NCBI GenBank assembly: GCA_905212345.1
Contig: CAJMEC010000007.1
Coordinates: forward strand, 1-59,806
DNA from: an uncultured Sutterella sp.
Lineage (GTDB): Bacteria > Pseudomonadota > Gammaproteobacteria > Burkholderiales > Burkholderiaceae_F
DNA length: 59,806 nt
Direction: 5' to 3'
Shown here: piece after piece, positions 48,021 to 57,684 of the stretch
Layout: every line of letters starts with the position of its first letter
Numbering within the stretch: the stretch's first letter is position 1
Made by a program: the position numbers and the translations under genes
Notes under the pieces: model-generated
The model's database searches: none
Told to the model about the DNA's origin: nothing
Seen by the model: only the letters and a program-made list of their open reading frames with translations

Positions 48021-49517
48021 ATGTCTTTTAATCCCATTGCCATTACGTTTTGCGGGTATCTTTTATTGATGGTTGCCATTGGTTTTATCGCTTGGCACTA
48101 CACGCGAGACTTTAACGACTACGTCTTGGGCGGCAGAAGGCTGGGTGGTTTGGTAACCGCCTTGTCAGTTGGCGCAAGTGACATGAGCGGATGGCTTTTG
48201 ATGGGATTGCCGGGAGCGGTCTTTCTTTCAGGTATTTCTGAAAGTTGGTTGGCGATCGGTCTTTGCATCGGCTCATTGACTAACTGGCAAATCGTTGCGG
48301 CACGATTGCGTGTCTACACAGAACGATGCAAAAACGCCCTCACGCTTCCGGACTATCTCAGCCACCGTTTCGACGATGACAAACGAGTATTAAGTATCAT
48401 TTGTGCCATTGTTATTTTGATCTTTTTCACAATTTATTCCGCAAGCGGCATGGTGGCGGGCGCAAGGCTTTTTGAATCGACTTTTGACATGGACTATTCA
48501 ACAGCATTGTGGATCGGCGCGGCCGCAACCATACTGTATGTGTTTATCGGCGGCTTTTTAGCTGTCAGTTGGACCGATACCGTCCAGGCAGCGATGATGT
48601 GTGTGGCACTGGTGGTGACGCCTATCGTGGTCATGAACGAATTAGGCGGATTTTCTGAAACCATCGGCAAGGTCAGTGCTATTGATGTGTCCATGCTTGA
48701 TATGTTTAAAGGACAGACTGTGGTCGGCATCGCATCGCTTTTGGCTTGGGGTTTGGGTTACTTTGGACAGCCTCATCTTCTGGTTCGCTTCATGGCGACA
48801 AAATCGATCAAAGTTATTCCCGCAGCCTGCCGGACCTCTATTGTCTGGATGGTTTTTTGCTTAGCGGGTGCCGTCAGCGTCGGCTTTTTCGGTTGCGCTT
48901 ATTTTGCTGAGCACATCACACAGGGCACATCCGTTATTGCCAATCCGGAATTGGTTTTTATTGTTCTCACGCAGGTGCTTTTTAATCCATGGATTGCCGG
49001 TATTCTGATGTCGGCTATTCTGGCCGCTGTGATGAGCACACTGTCGTGTCAGTTATTGGTCTGCTCTTCTACGTTGACTGAAGACTTTTATCGGGCTTTT
49101 ATTCGACCGCAGGCTTCTACGCGCGAACTGATTTGGTTCGGACGCTTGATGGTGTTGATGGTGTCGCTTGTAGCTATTTTTATTGCCATGGATCCTCAAA
49201 GTAAAGTGTTGGGTTTAGTAAGCTACGCTTGGGCCGGTTTTGGCGCGTCTTTTGGACCGGTGATCATCATGAGTTTGTGGTGGAAGAAAATGACGAAAAA
49301 CGGAGCCCTGGCTGGAATGGTCACGGGTGCCGTGACGGTTATTGTTTGGAATACTTTCGGCTGGTTCGGTCTTTATGAAATTATTCCCGGATTCATTTTG
49401 GCATTGGTGGCGATTGTCATCTTCTCGCTAGTCGGTCAGAAGCCCTCGCAAGCGATGAAGGACATTTTTGACGAAGTGCAGGAATCCGTTCGCAGAGGCA
49501 AAGATCTGACCATTTAA
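48021..49517 (+). CDS. putP: Sodium/proline symporter-type transporter
   Basis: A 498-residue SSS-family protein with about 12-13 membrane segments. Signature features are YVLGGRRLGGLVTALSVGAS, DMSGWLLMGLPGAVFLSG and ALTLPDYLSHRFDDDKRV, all close to PutP. It imports proline with sodium at the inner membrane. It stands alone and meets the next gene tail to tail with a 7-bp gap. Substrate is inferred from similarity. Confidence 0.88.
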   Translation: MSFNPIAITFCGYLLLMVAIGFIAWHYTRDFNDYVLGGRRLGGLVTALSVGASDMSGWLLMGLPGAVFLSGISESWLAIGLCIGSLTNWQIVAARLRVYTERCKNALTLPDYLSHRFDDDKRVLSIICAIVILIFFTIYSASGMVAGARLFESTFDMDYSTALWIGAAATILYVFIGGFLAVSWTDTVQAAMMCVALVVTPIVVMNELGGFSETIGKVSAIDVSMLDMFKGQTVVGIASLLAWGLGYFGQPHLLVRFMATKSIKVIPAACRTSIVWMVFCLAGAVSVGFFGCAYFAEHITQGTSVIANPELVFIVLTQVLFNPWIAGILMSAILAAVMSTLSCQLLVCSSTLTEDFYRAFIRPQASTRELIWFGRLMVLMVSLVAIFIAMDPQSKVLGLVSYAWAGFGASFGPVIIMSLWWKKMTKNGALAGMVTGAVTVIVWNTFGWFGLYEIIPGFILALVAIVIFSLVGQKPSQAMKDIFDEVQESVRRGKDLTI

Positions 49518-49524
49518 TTCGGAG

Positions 49525-51144
49525 TTAGATTTTTTCCAACTCCAGATTGACGCTGGCACAAATTAATCCGGCGACGCGGTTAAAAAGTGACTGAATTTCC
49601 AGATGTAACGCGTCGGTTTCAATGGCGTTGACGTCATCGTTGGCAATTCGCAGTAAGTGCAGATGAGTTTGCTCTCTGGCCGCGGTCAATAACCTTTTTT
49701 GATGCGCCAATAATTTTTTAGTCAACTCTTTTTTCTCTTCGGTATTGCCGGAACTCAGATATGCGTGAAGGGTATCGATGCTGGAGAGCACAATTTGGTG
49801 AGACTCCCTCAGTTCCCTTAAGCCTTCGGGGCTAAAATCCAAGTGCTTGAGACATTTACCTTCATTGATTACTTCAAGCGTGTGGTCGATTAAATTGACT
49901 GCTGACTTTAATGAACCGTTAACACTTTTCATGTTTTGCCACTCAATCGCCTCATATGAGCTCAAACTCGGCGTGACAGCACGATTTAAGAATAAAGACA
50001 AGCTTCTGTTCAGTCTCACTAATTCTGCCGCTTTATTTCGCATGAGCATCACATCGCCCGGATTGGGATTGCGTCTCAAAAGCGTGTCAACATCACCCCA
50101 GAGCAGGCGAATGCCTTTAATTTCTTTAACCAAATTTTTCTTGGCTACTGATAAAGAAATTCCGACAGACAGAAAATTTTCCTGAACAAAAAGCTTCTTA
50201 TTATCCGAGTAAACCGTGGGATCGGTCTGAATGTTAGGCAGACAGTGTTCAATCAAAGTACTCAGCGGTTTAATAAAAAGTAAACCTAAAAGACCAACAA
50301 GAGCGTTAAACGATAAATGAAATAGCACCACATTGTCGGGCAGTTTTATTGAATCCGGTAACCCGACAGACAATACGAAGAGAGCCACCGCAATAACAAG
50401 CGCTCTGAAAAAAGAGGTGGCATAGGGACCTCGTCGACCAACTGAACTGGCAAACATGGTCGTTGAAAGGGCTAAAACGGTACTGCCGGCATTAGCTCCT
50501 AAAACCATCCATATGGCCGTTTCATAGTCGAGCACTTGAGCGGCACATAAAGAAGAAGAGACGATGACTGCCGCCAGGCTGGAAACACAGCCTATGGCCA
50601 AAAGCATGCCTGCGATGAATGACAGAATTAAATAATCGTGCAGGAGGACAAAAAACGGAGCCAAATCAGCGCTCGACCGTAACGGTTCAGTAGAGACAAC
50701 AATTTGGTTGATGGCCACCATGATAAAGGCCAAACCCATCACAATACGCCCAAACTGCCCTTGGCGTCTGGATGGGGTGTAGTGAAAGAACATCACCACA
50801 CCGATAAGAATCAGAATCGGGGCGACAACGGCAAGATTCAGGCTTAAAACCGTGGCGACAAAGGCGCTGCCGAGTTCGGCGCCGAAAATGCAGCTAATGG
50901 CAATAAGTGTGTTAACTAAGCCTTCGGATTGAAGACCGGCCACCAAAAGCGTCGCGGCCGTTGAGCTCTGTAAGAGGCTTGATAAGCAAAAGCCAGCGGC
51001 AAATCCTTTAAAACGATTGCCTAAACCATGCGAGAGCGCGGTGCGAAGGGACATGCCGAAAGTTCTCAGCATGCCACTTTTCACCATGTAGGTCCCCCAG
51101 AAAATCAGGGCTACGGCTCCCAGCAGGTTGGCAATGTGGTTCAT
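49525..51144 (-). CDS. Na/Pi cotransporter family protein with PhoU-like C-terminus
   Basis: A 539-residue protein. The N-terminal half has the inverted Na/Pi repeats with QSSTAATLLVAG and GANAGSTVLALSTT, the family marks. The C-terminal half (about 340-539) is helical and PhoU-like. Such proteins move phosphate with sodium or control phosphate homeostasis. No terminator fits in the 7-bp gap to putP, so the two convergent messages must overlap. Confidence 0.85.
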   Translation of the reverse strand: MNHIANLLGAVALIFWGTYMVKSGMLRTFGMSLRTALSHGLGNRFKGFAAGFCLSSLLQSSTAATLLVAGLQSEGLVNTLIAISCIFGAELGSAFVATVLSLNLAVVAPILILIGVVMFFHYTPSRRQGQFGRIVMGLAFIMVAINQIVVSTEPLRSSADLAPFFVLLHDYLILSFIAGMLLAIGCVSSLAAVIVSSSLCAAQVLDYETAIWMVLGANAGSTVLALSTTMFASSVGRRGPYATSFFRALVIAVALFVLSVGLPDSIKLPDNVVLFHLSFNALVGLLGLLFIKPLSTLIEHCLPNIQTDPTVYSDNKKLFVQENFLSVGISLSVAKKNLVKEIKGIRLLWGDVDTLLRRNPNPGDVMLMRNKAAELVRLNRSLSLFLNRAVTPSLSSYEAIEWQNMKSVNGSLKSAVNLIDHTLEVINEGKCLKHLDFSPEGLRELRESHQIVLSSIDTLHAYLSSGNTEEKKELTKKLLAHQKRLLTAAREQTHLHLLRIANDDVNAIETDALHLEIQSLFNRVAGLICASVNLELEKI

Positions 51145-51207
51145 TAACAGACCTAAAAAGTTAATTCCTCAGGCCATTGTAGGCTTTTTGCTCTTTGGCC
51201 GAAAGGC

Positions 51208-51239
51208 AAAAAAAGGGCGGAGGTTTTAAATCTCCGCCC
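51208..51239 (-). terminator. Terminator of the iadA gene
   Basis: On the minus strand GGGCGGAG pairs with CTCCGCCC (51215-51222 with 51232-51239) and is followed by seven T. It lies 22 bp after the iadA stop. Confidence 0.85.
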
Positions 51240-51261
51240 ATCAGTCTAATTCGGCATTGAA

Positions 51262-52407
51262 TTAGTATTCAAACGTGCCTTTTTGAACGATCTCACCGTT
51301 GCGCATCATGACATGATTGCGTGAGACCACCGTTGTCAATTCCATGGCATCGTTAAAGAGACAGGCATTGGCACAACCGCCCACTTCGATAACGCCTTGA
51401 CCGGGCAGACCTAAGGCAGCGCCGACGTTGGAAGAAATAAAGGTAATGGCTTTTTCAATCGGCATCTTGAATTCGGCGATTAAGCGTTTGACTTCCGTGA
51501 GGTTGCCGGCAACGCCGCCGACGCCCAAGCCGATCATTTCTCCTTTATCGTTAAAGCGAGGAACAGAGCCGTGGCCGTCCGTGGAAAGCGTAATGTGTGT
51601 GGGATCAACACCGGCATCAAGTGCTGTCATCACTGCGATAGCAGGATTGTCAAAGGCGCAGCTTGCTCCCGTTGTGATATCCATGTAGCCGCCTGCCTTG
51701 GCAAACTCAACTGCGGCATCAAAGACATGGCGGATACGTCCGCAGTGTGTCGGACGAATATGCTTAATCGGAAAACCGCGAGAAACAATTTCCTTATACA
51801 TATCAAAACTGCCGGGGATGTTACCGGTATGGATATGAAGGAAACCTGTTTTACCGGCGATCATGCCGCCCACACGAATTTCAGCTAAAAGAGCCAAAAC
51901 TTCCTGAACGGTTGGGAAAGAGGAGCGGTGGTCGCCTAAGGCAATTTTCACCCCTAAGCACTCCGGCACAAGGAACATGTCTTGGGAAACGGAACCGGAC
52001 ATCGTTGTGGGTGGGTACTTGTAGTTGGATGTATACATCCAAGCCGAAACGCCTTCAGATTTAAGAGCTCGAACCTTCGCTAAAAGATTTTCGATGGAGC
52101 GAGTTACAAAGTCCGTCCCTGAGACACCGACAACGCTGGTTGTGCCGCAGGCGACAAGTTCAGAGAGCATGATTTCGGGCGTACGGGTAACCGGGCCGCC
52201 TTCTCCGCCGCCACCGGTGACGTGAATATGTTGATCAAAAAAGCCGGGGGTCATGATTTGGCCCTTGGCATCAATGACTTCTGTATCGGGTAAGGTAGCA
52301 GGCAAGTCTTTGCCGATGGCAATCACTTTTTCAGCAGCCATCAAGACATCTTGCACACCCAAATCCTTCGGGGCAAATACATGGGCGTTTTTAATTAAAA
52401 GGGCCAT
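51262..52407 (-). CDS. iadA: Isoaspartyl dipeptidase (beta-aspartyl peptidase)
   Basis: A 381-residue amidohydrolase. Metal-binding HxH is seen as PGFFDQHIHVTGGGGEGG near residue 60, further ligands in HIHTGN and HIRPTHCGR, and the catalytic aspartate in STDGHGS. This matches IadA, which cleaves beta-aspartyl dipeptides from damaged proteins. A GAGGAAG site precedes the ATG. In E. coli iadA is next to yjiG and yjiH, as it nearly is here. Confidence 0.92.
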   Translation of the reverse strand: MALLIKNAHVFAPKDLGVQDVLMAAEKVIAIGKDLPATLPDTEVIDAKGQIMTPGFFDQHIHVTGGGGEGGPVTRTPEIMLSELVACGTTSVVGVSGTDFVTRSIENLLAKVRALKSEGVSAWMYTSNYKYPPTTMSGSVSQDMFLVPECLGVKIALGDHRSSFPTVQEVLALLAEIRVGGMIAGKTGFLHIHTGNIPGSFDMYKEIVSRGFPIKHIRPTHCGRIRHVFDAAVEFAKAGGYMDITTGASCAFDNPAIAVMTALDAGVDPTHITLSTDGHGSVPRFNDKGEMIGLGVGGVAGNLTEVKRLIAEFKMPIEKAITFISSNVGAALGLPGQGVIEVGGCANACLFNDAMELTTVVSRNHVMMRNGEIVQKGTFEY

Positions 52408-52525
52408 AGTAACTTCCTCTTTTATGTCTTTTCAGAAATGAAATAATCCGCTAGGAATGATAGCGCCTAAATGACGAGTCAAGGACGTTAATTGAGGCAG
52501 AAAGTTTGAGAGAAAACAGAAAAAA

Positions 52526-52553
52526 CAAAGGGGATGGTTTTTGAACCATCCCC
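52526..52553 (-). terminator. Terminator of the M20 peptidase gene
   Basis: On the minus strand GGGGATGGTT pairs with AACCATCCCC (52530-52539 with 52544-52553) and is followed by TTTGTTTTTTCTG. It separates the M20 gene from iadA, so iadA probably has its own promoter in the remaining gap. Confidence 0.8.
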
Positions 52554-52580
52554 CAGGACTTATTGAAAGTCAATCACAAA

Positions 52581-53702
52581 TTACTTGCGTTCGGCGATCA
52601 AGGTCAAGAAGCGTTCAGCAACCTTGATGTGCTTTTCAATCGAGTTGATTTCCAAGTATTCACGGTCACAGTGCATTTCACCGCCGACAGGTCCCAAACC
52701 GTCCAAGGTGGGAACGCCCATAGAAGCGGTGGTGTTGCCGTCAGAGGCGCCACCGGCCTTCACCCAAGCGATGTCGAAGCCTTCGAGCTTGGCGGCTTCT
52801 TCAATCAAGCCGGCCATTGCCTTGGTGGCTTCGCTCAAGGGCATAGCGCCATGGTGGTTCTTTTCAACGATTTCTTGCGTGACACCGGCAACCCATTCTT
52901 GTTGAGCCAATTGCATGATCTTGGCGTTGACTTCGTTGTAATCGTCATCGTTCCAGACGCGAAGGTCAAGTTCGGTTTCAGCAAAATCAGCCACAACGTT
53001 GGCAACCGTGCCGCCGCGAACCATACCGAAGTTGAGCGTGATGCCACGATCCCAGTCGGCCAATTCCTTAACGGCGGCGATGAACTTCACCATGGCGTAG
53101 ATGGCGTCACGGCCACGTTCAGGGTTGTTGCCGGCGTGAGCGGACACACCGTGGAACGTGATCTTGTAGGTGCTCGAACCCTTACGGGCGCAGACCAATT
53201 CGCCGCCTTCGCGAGCCGGTTCAAAGATCAAAGCACGGTCAGACTTAGAGGCGCATTCCTTCAGCCAATCGTGAGAGGAGACGGAACCCGTTTCTTCGTC
53301 GGGATTGCAAGCCACCAAAATGGAGAGCTTGTCCAACGTTTCCTTGGGCAAATTCTTCAAAGCGTAGAAAATGGTCATGCAACCGGCTTTGCAGTCCAAG
53401 ACACCAGGACCATAGGCACGATCACCCTTAATTGACATCGGGCGGACAGCCACGGTGCCGGCCGGGAAAACCGTATCCAAGTGGGCGTTGAGCATCACGT
53501 CATAATGCGTGGCTTCAGGCTTGTTGGTAGCGAAAAGAGCGGGACCGACCTTGTCGCCCAAGTCAACGAGGCGAGCGGTAAAACCAATGCCTTCATAGTG
53601 TTGCTTGAACGTTTCGGCAACTTGCTTAACACCCTCGGTGCAAGCCGTGCCGGCGTCTACGTTAACGACCTTTTCCAAGTCCTTGAGAAATTCTTGAACC
53701 AT
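52581..53702 (-). CDS. M20 family metallopeptidase (carboxypeptidase G2-like)
   Basis: A 373-residue M20 enzyme. Metal ligands are seen in NAHLDTVFPAGT, YGPGVLDCKAGC and ACNPDEETGS, and a dimerisation domain follows, with the last histidine in GGEMHCDREY. It resembles glutamate carboxypeptidases that remove C-terminal glutamate from folate-like or peptide substrates. The ATG at 53702, with AAAGGA 8 nt upstream, is preferred over an in-frame start at 53750. It lies in a peptide-use cluster. Confidence 0.88.
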   Translation of the reverse strand: MVQEFLKDLEKVVNVDAGTACTEGVKQVAETFKQHYEGIGFTARLVDLGDKVGPALFATNKPEATHYDVMLNAHLDTVFPAGTVAVRPMSIKGDRAYGPGVLDCKAGCMTIFYALKNLPKETLDKLSILVACNPDEETGSVSSHDWLKECASKSDRALIFEPAREGGELVCARKGSSTYKITFHGVSAHAGNNPERGRDAIYAMVKFIAAVKELADWDRGITLNFGMVRGGTVANVVADFAETELDLRVWNDDDYNEVNAKIMQLAQQEWVAGVTQEIVEKNHHGAMPLSEATKAMAGLIEEAAKLEGFDIAWVKAGGASDGNTTASMGVPTLDGLGPVGGEMHCDREYLEINSIEKHIKVAERFLTLIAERK

Positions 53703-53783
53703 CGGAATTATCCTTTCTAAATGTGTTACAAACCGATTGAATACGATCAATCGACCTGATGAAATTGTACTGTTTAGTGTATG

Positions 53784-53815
53784 AAAAAGGGGGATTAATT
53801 AGCGTTAAATCCCCC
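53784..53815 (-). terminator. Terminator after yjiG
   Basis: On the minus strand GGGGGATT pairs with AATCCCCC (53789-53796 with 53808-53815), followed by TTTTTCAT. It lies 30 bp after the yjiG stop and separates it from the M20 gene. Confidence 0.8.
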
Positions 53816-53844
53816 TTAATTCTATGGCATGCGAAATCCGGTCA

Positions 53845-54309
53845 TTAGACGAGGATGTTCATGATGATCATAGAGATAAAAGCGTTGATGATGGAAACCA
53901 ACATCAACAACGGGATCATCTTGCCGCGCGTACCGATAACGCCCAAGCAGCGGCCCATGTATTGCAATTGGGAACCCATCAAATAAATGGCGGGAGCCAA
54001 AATGGCGCAGTCGCCAACAGAGATGGCGCCTTGATCGAACAAAGCGGCAGCCACACCGACACCACCGCCCATGGACATCCAACCGGCGATCAAAACGGCA
54101 GCGGCTTCACCGGGCAGACCGAACAGACCCATCAACGGGCGGAAAATGTCACCCAAGATCGGCAAAAGGCCAGCCACGTTCAAAGCGGCAATAATCACGA
54201 AAGCCATCAAAACGTTCGGGATCGTGGAGTGGGTTGCAATATTCCAACCTTGAATGGCACCCTTGACGAAAACGTCAGTTACCATCGGCTTGCTGTTTTC
54301 ACTAGACAT
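53845..54309 (-). CDS. yjiG: YjiG family inner-membrane protein
   Basis: A 154-residue protein with several membrane segments (VLMAFVIIAALNVAGLLPIL, AAVLIAGWMSMGGGVGVAAA, GKMIPLLMLVSIINAFISM). It matches YjiG, of the spore maturation protein B group. GGAGG lies 9 nt before the ATG at 54309; a TTG at 54315 is too close. YjiG and YjiH probably form one transporter of dipeptides or amino acids (inference from context). Confidence 0.85.
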   Translation of the reverse strand: MSSENSKPMVTDVFVKGAIQGWNIATHSTIPNVLMAFVIIAALNVAGLLPILGDIFRPLMGLFGLPGEAAAVLIAGWMSMGGGVGVAAALFDQGAISVGDCAILAPAIYLMGSQLQYMGRCLGVIGTRGKMIPLLMLVSIINAFISMIIMNILV

Positions 54310-54332
54310 ATTCAATATCCTCCAATCCTGAA

Positions 54333-55031
54333 TTAAGCGGCCTTCTTCTTAGCGGAGAAGATCTTCAAGAAACGAATAACGTTAGCGCCGAAAACCTTCA
54401 TGACGAGCATGATGCCCAAGCACAAAGCGATGGAAGCAGGAACCGTGTTGCCTGCAGAGTCCGTCAAGCTCAAGAGCACAACACCGGCACCAAGGAAGTT
54501 GGTGATGGTGGCGTCAGCGGACAATTGGAACATAGCGAACACGTCAGCTTCGTCTTCGGTGATTTCGCCCTTATCCAACAATTGGCGCGTCAAAGCGGCA
54601 CCGCCGTCGGTGGATTGCAAGGAAGCGATCAAAGCCAAAGAGCAGGAACCCGGGATACCCATCAAAGGACGGAGAATCGGGGTCAAGAGTTGACGAGCGG
54701 CAGCCAAAGCACCGTAATGGTCGCAGACCGTGATCATGGCCAAAGCGAACATAACGGTCGGAACCAACGTCAAGGCAAAGCAGAAGCCGTCGATAGCGCC
54801 GGAACCGCCAACACCGCGGAACATACCGGTGGAGGTCTTCAACACATCGCCGTTGAGGGTAACATTCGTGATGACCTTACCGAAAGCGCCATTTAACGTG
54901 GAGAAGTCAAAAATGCCCCACCAGTGGTTACCGGCGCAAACACCGGAGAAAAACACGATGGCGAAAACCAAGGCGATATAACCGCCAATACCAACTTTTT
55001 CTTCCGTAGTCTTTTTTTCTTGTTCAGACAT
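54333..55031 (-). CDS. yjiH: YjiH family nucleoside-recognition (Gate) membrane protein
   Basis: A 232-residue membrane protein with a Gate-type domain (GFCFALTLVPTVMFALAMIT, LLTPILRPLMGIPGSCSLAL). It is the first gene of the yjiH-yjiG pair, with 23 bp between them. In E. coli yjiH-yjiG-iadA stand together, which suggests a transport system feeding IadA with isoaspartyl dipeptides. Confidence 0.85.
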   Translation of the reverse strand: MSEQEKKTTEEKVGIGGYIALVFAIVFFSGVCAGNHWWGIFDFSTLNGAFGKVITNVTLNGDVLKTSTGMFRGVGGSGAIDGFCFALTLVPTVMFALAMITVCDHYGALAAARQLLTPILRPLMGIPGSCSLALIASLQSTDGGAALTRQLLDKGEITEDEADVFAMFQLSADATITNFLGAGVVLLSLTDSAGNTVPASIALCLGIMLVMKVFGANVIRFLKIFSAKKKAA

Positions 55032-55342
55032 AGGATGATCCTTTTATTAGTCAATAATTAAAAGAAATGGATGCCCAAAACATCCATGTAACGGATAGTA
55101 AAGTATTTAACATTTTTCTGTCTAGGTGAAATTACTTATTTTGAGTGTCTAATGCTGTGTTCTAAGGGAAATACCTGATAAGGAATTAAGAAAAAGGGAT
55201 TCAATTAGCGCCTTTTTCTTAATATCTAAGATTGATTTAAGGGTTGTCGGAACAAATTCCTTTAAAATAAACGGTTCACATTGATGTAAGTAAAAGACCG
55301 ACTGTCACTATCCTGGTGATTGTGCGGTCAGGGAGTTGACGC
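55032..55342. promoter_or_regulatory. Divergent region between yjiH and hflK with 12-bp hairpin
   Basis: No gene is seen in these 311 bp. TTAAGAAAAAGG (55186-55197) and CCTTTTTCTTAA (55211-55222) form a perfect 12-bp AT-rich hairpin. Its T-rich or A-rich flanks allow it to act as a terminator or as an operator. Promoters for yjiH and hflK must lie here since the genes diverge, but no box pair is convincing. An AGGGAG site lies before hflK. Confidence 0.5.
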
Positions 55343-56788
55343 ATGTCTTTGAATGACCCGCATTGGGGCCGGGGCGGCTCGGACGATAACGAGGAAAAAA
55401 AGAGCTCGCCTGAAAAGGAAAACCGTTTGGATACCGATCGCCAAGATGAACGCGATCAGAATGGTTTGGACAATAAAGAGGCCGGTAAGCGAAAAAATGA
55501 AGGAGATGATTTGGATCGTCTCTGGGATGAATTTAACCGTGCTTTGGGTGGAATGTTAGGTCAAGGGCGCAGAGAGGACGGATCCCGTCGTGAAGACGCT
55601 TTTGAACAAAAGCGTGACGAAGACAATAACACTCGTTCCTTTGGCGGACAAAATCCTCAAGAGCAATTAAAAAAGCAATTTGAATCTTTTAAGAATATGC
55701 AGCCGCCTAAATTTATTAAGAAGCAACCCGGCGGTCGCGGTTTAGCGTTTGCGGCAGTGGTTGTAGTGGGTTTGTGGGCTGCCACCGGTTTTTACATTGT
55801 TCCGGAAGGCCAGTCAGGTATCGTGACCACGTTTGGCAAATACACGCAAACAACCATGCCGGGTTTTCGCTGGCATTTGCCCTGGCCGATTGAAGACGTC
55901 AATATTGTTGATGTCAGCAGCGTGAGAACGGTGGCAATCGGTGCCATGGGTCGCGCCAACCGCGAGGCCGAAGCCTTGATGCTCACCGATGATGAAAACA
56001 TTGTCGATTTACGTTTCAATGTTCAATATCGCATTAAATCGGGTGACGGAGCGATGAATTACATTTTCCGCTCTCGTGATCCCGATGAGTCTGTTCGTCA
56101 ATCGGCCGAAAGCGCTATGCGCGAAGTCGTCGGTCGTAAAAAGATGGACAGCGTGCTTTTTGAAAGCAAACAGGAAATCGCCGAAGACGTGAAGAAGATC
56201 ATGCAGGAAATGCTTGATCGCTACAACACGGGTATTGAAGTGATGAGCGTGGCTATTCAAAACGCCCAACCGCCGCAACCGGTTCAGGCCGCTTTTGACG
56301 ATGCCGTGAAAGCCGGTCAAGACCGTGAACGTCAAATCAATGAAGGTCAAGCCTACGCCAACGATGTCATTCCGAAGGCTCGCGGTATGGCCGCACGTCT
56401 TGCTCAGGAAGCTGAAGGGTATAAGGCTCGTGTGGTTGAAACGGCCAAGGGCGACGCTGATCGCTTCGCGCAAATTTTGACTCAGTATGAAAAGGCGCCT
56501 CGTGTCACGCGAGACCGTATGTATGTGGATATGATGCAGCAGGTCATGCAGTCGACAACGAAAGTTTATGTGGATACGAAAGACGGCAATAATCTGCTTT
56601 ACCTGCCGTTTGATAAGTTAATGGAGCAAAACGCGGCTTCTGCCAAGACTGCTGCCCAGGCGGAGCCTTCTCAGTCTTCTGTTCAGACTACGTCGCAGCA
56701 GCCTGCCACGCAGCCAGCCGCTTCAACGTCACGCACGTATAGCAGAGACTTCAATGCGCGTGATGCTATCCGTGATCGAGTGCGTTAA
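55343..56788 (+). CDS. hflK: FtsH protease modulator HflK
   Basis: A 481-residue membrane protein. A long charged N-terminal part precedes one membrane helix near residues 133-152 (GLAFAAVVVVGLWAATGFYI). The band-7 domain starts YIVPEGQSGIVTTFGKYTQT and runs through a coiled coil, ending in a Gln/Ser-rich tail. HflK and HflC form a large cage that controls FtsH at the inner membrane. It is 21 bp before hflC. Confidence 0.94.
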   Translation: MSLNDPHWGRGGSDDNEEKKSSPEKENRLDTDRQDERDQNGLDNKEAGKRKNEGDDLDRLWDEFNRALGGMLGQGRREDGSRREDAFEQKRDEDNNTRSFGGQNPQEQLKKQFESFKNMQPPKFIKKQPGGRGLAFAAVVVVGLWAATGFYIVPEGQSGIVTTFGKYTQTTMPGFRWHLPWPIEDVNIVDVSSVRTVAIGAMGRANREAEALMLTDDENIVDLRFNVQYRIKSGDGAMNYIFRSRDPDESVRQSAESAMREVVGRKKMDSVLFESKQEIAEDVKKIMQEMLDRYNTGIEVMSVAIQNAQPPQPVQAAFDDAVKAGQDRERQINEGQAYANDVIPKARGMAARLAQEAEGYKARVVETAKGDADRFAQILTQYEKAPRVTRDRMYVDMMQQVMQSTTKVYVDTKDGNNLLYLPFDKLMEQNAASAKTAAQAEPSQSSVQTTSQQPATQPAASTSRTYSRDFNARDAIRDRVR

Positions 56789-56809
56789 CCAAGGGGAGAG
56801 GAGAAAAAC

Positions 56810-57682
56810 ATGAAAAAATTATCAACCGCTGCCTTGGTTGTTTTGGTCGCGTTGGCTGCCGCCAAACTGTGCCTGTACACGGTCAATGAACGTGAGCACG
56901 CTTTGGTGTTCGCTTTGGGTGAATTAAAAGAAGTGGTTTCTGAGCCCGGACTTCATGCGAAGCTTCCGCCGCCATTTCAAAATGTCGTTTATTTGGATAA
57001 GCGCATTTTGACGTTGGATGCTCCGACGGCTGACCTGGTGCAAACGAGCGAAAAGAAAAACCTGATGATTGACTCGTTTGTGAAGTGGCGCATTGCCGAC
57101 CCGCGTCTGTATTGGGTTTCTTTCCAAGGCAATGAACGCGCGGCAGAAGATCGAATTTCGGCTCTGCTTCGTGACGCCTTGAACCAGACGGTTAATAAAC
57201 GCACGGTCAATGGCATCACCAGCCGTGAACGTGATGTGGCTATGCTTGAAATTCGTACCGGTCTGCAAGAACGCGTAAAAGACGTCGGCGTGGAAGTGGT
57301 GGATGTGCGCTTAAAGAGAGTGGATTTCACCCCGGAAATTTCTGAGTCTGTTTATCGCCGAATGGAAGCGGAACGTAAACGAGTGGCTGCTGAAGAGCGC
57401 TCTACCGGGGCGGCAGAGGCGGAAAAAATCCGCGCCGATGCCGATCGTCAGCGCGCTGTGATTTTGGCTCAGGCCTATAACCAAGCCCAGCAAATCAAGG
57501 GTGAGGGGGACGCCATCGCCAACGCCACCTATGCACAGGCTTTTTCGAAGAATGCCGAGTTCGCACGCTTTTATCGTAATATAGAAGCTTACCGGGCAAG
57601 CTTCGCTAATAAGAAAGACGTCATGGTGATTGATCCTTCGGCTGATTTCTTCAAGTACATGAAAGAACCTGAGGCTAAATAA
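56810..57682 (+). CDS. hflC: FtsH protease modulator HflC
   Basis: A 290-residue band-7 protein with an N-terminal membrane helix (STAALVVLVALAAAKLCLYT), then VNEREHALVFALGELKEV and the family segment VDFTPEISESVYRRMEAERK. It pairs with HflK. A GGGGAGAGGAG site precedes the ATG. It ends 2 bp before the DUF2065 gene. Confidence 0.94.
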   Translation: MKKLSTAALVVLVALAAAKLCLYTVNEREHALVFALGELKEVVSEPGLHAKLPPPFQNVVYLDKRILTLDAPTADLVQTSEKKNLMIDSFVKWRIADPRLYWVSFQGNERAAEDRISALLRDALNQTVNKRTVNGITSRERDVAMLEIRTGLQERVKDVGVEVVDVRLKRVDFTPEISESVYRRMEAERKRVAAEERSTGAAEAEKIRADADRQRAVILAQAYNQAQQIKGEGDAIANATYAQAFSKNAEFARFYRNIEAYRASFANKKDVMVIDPSADFFKYMKEPEAK

Positions 57683-57684
57683 CG

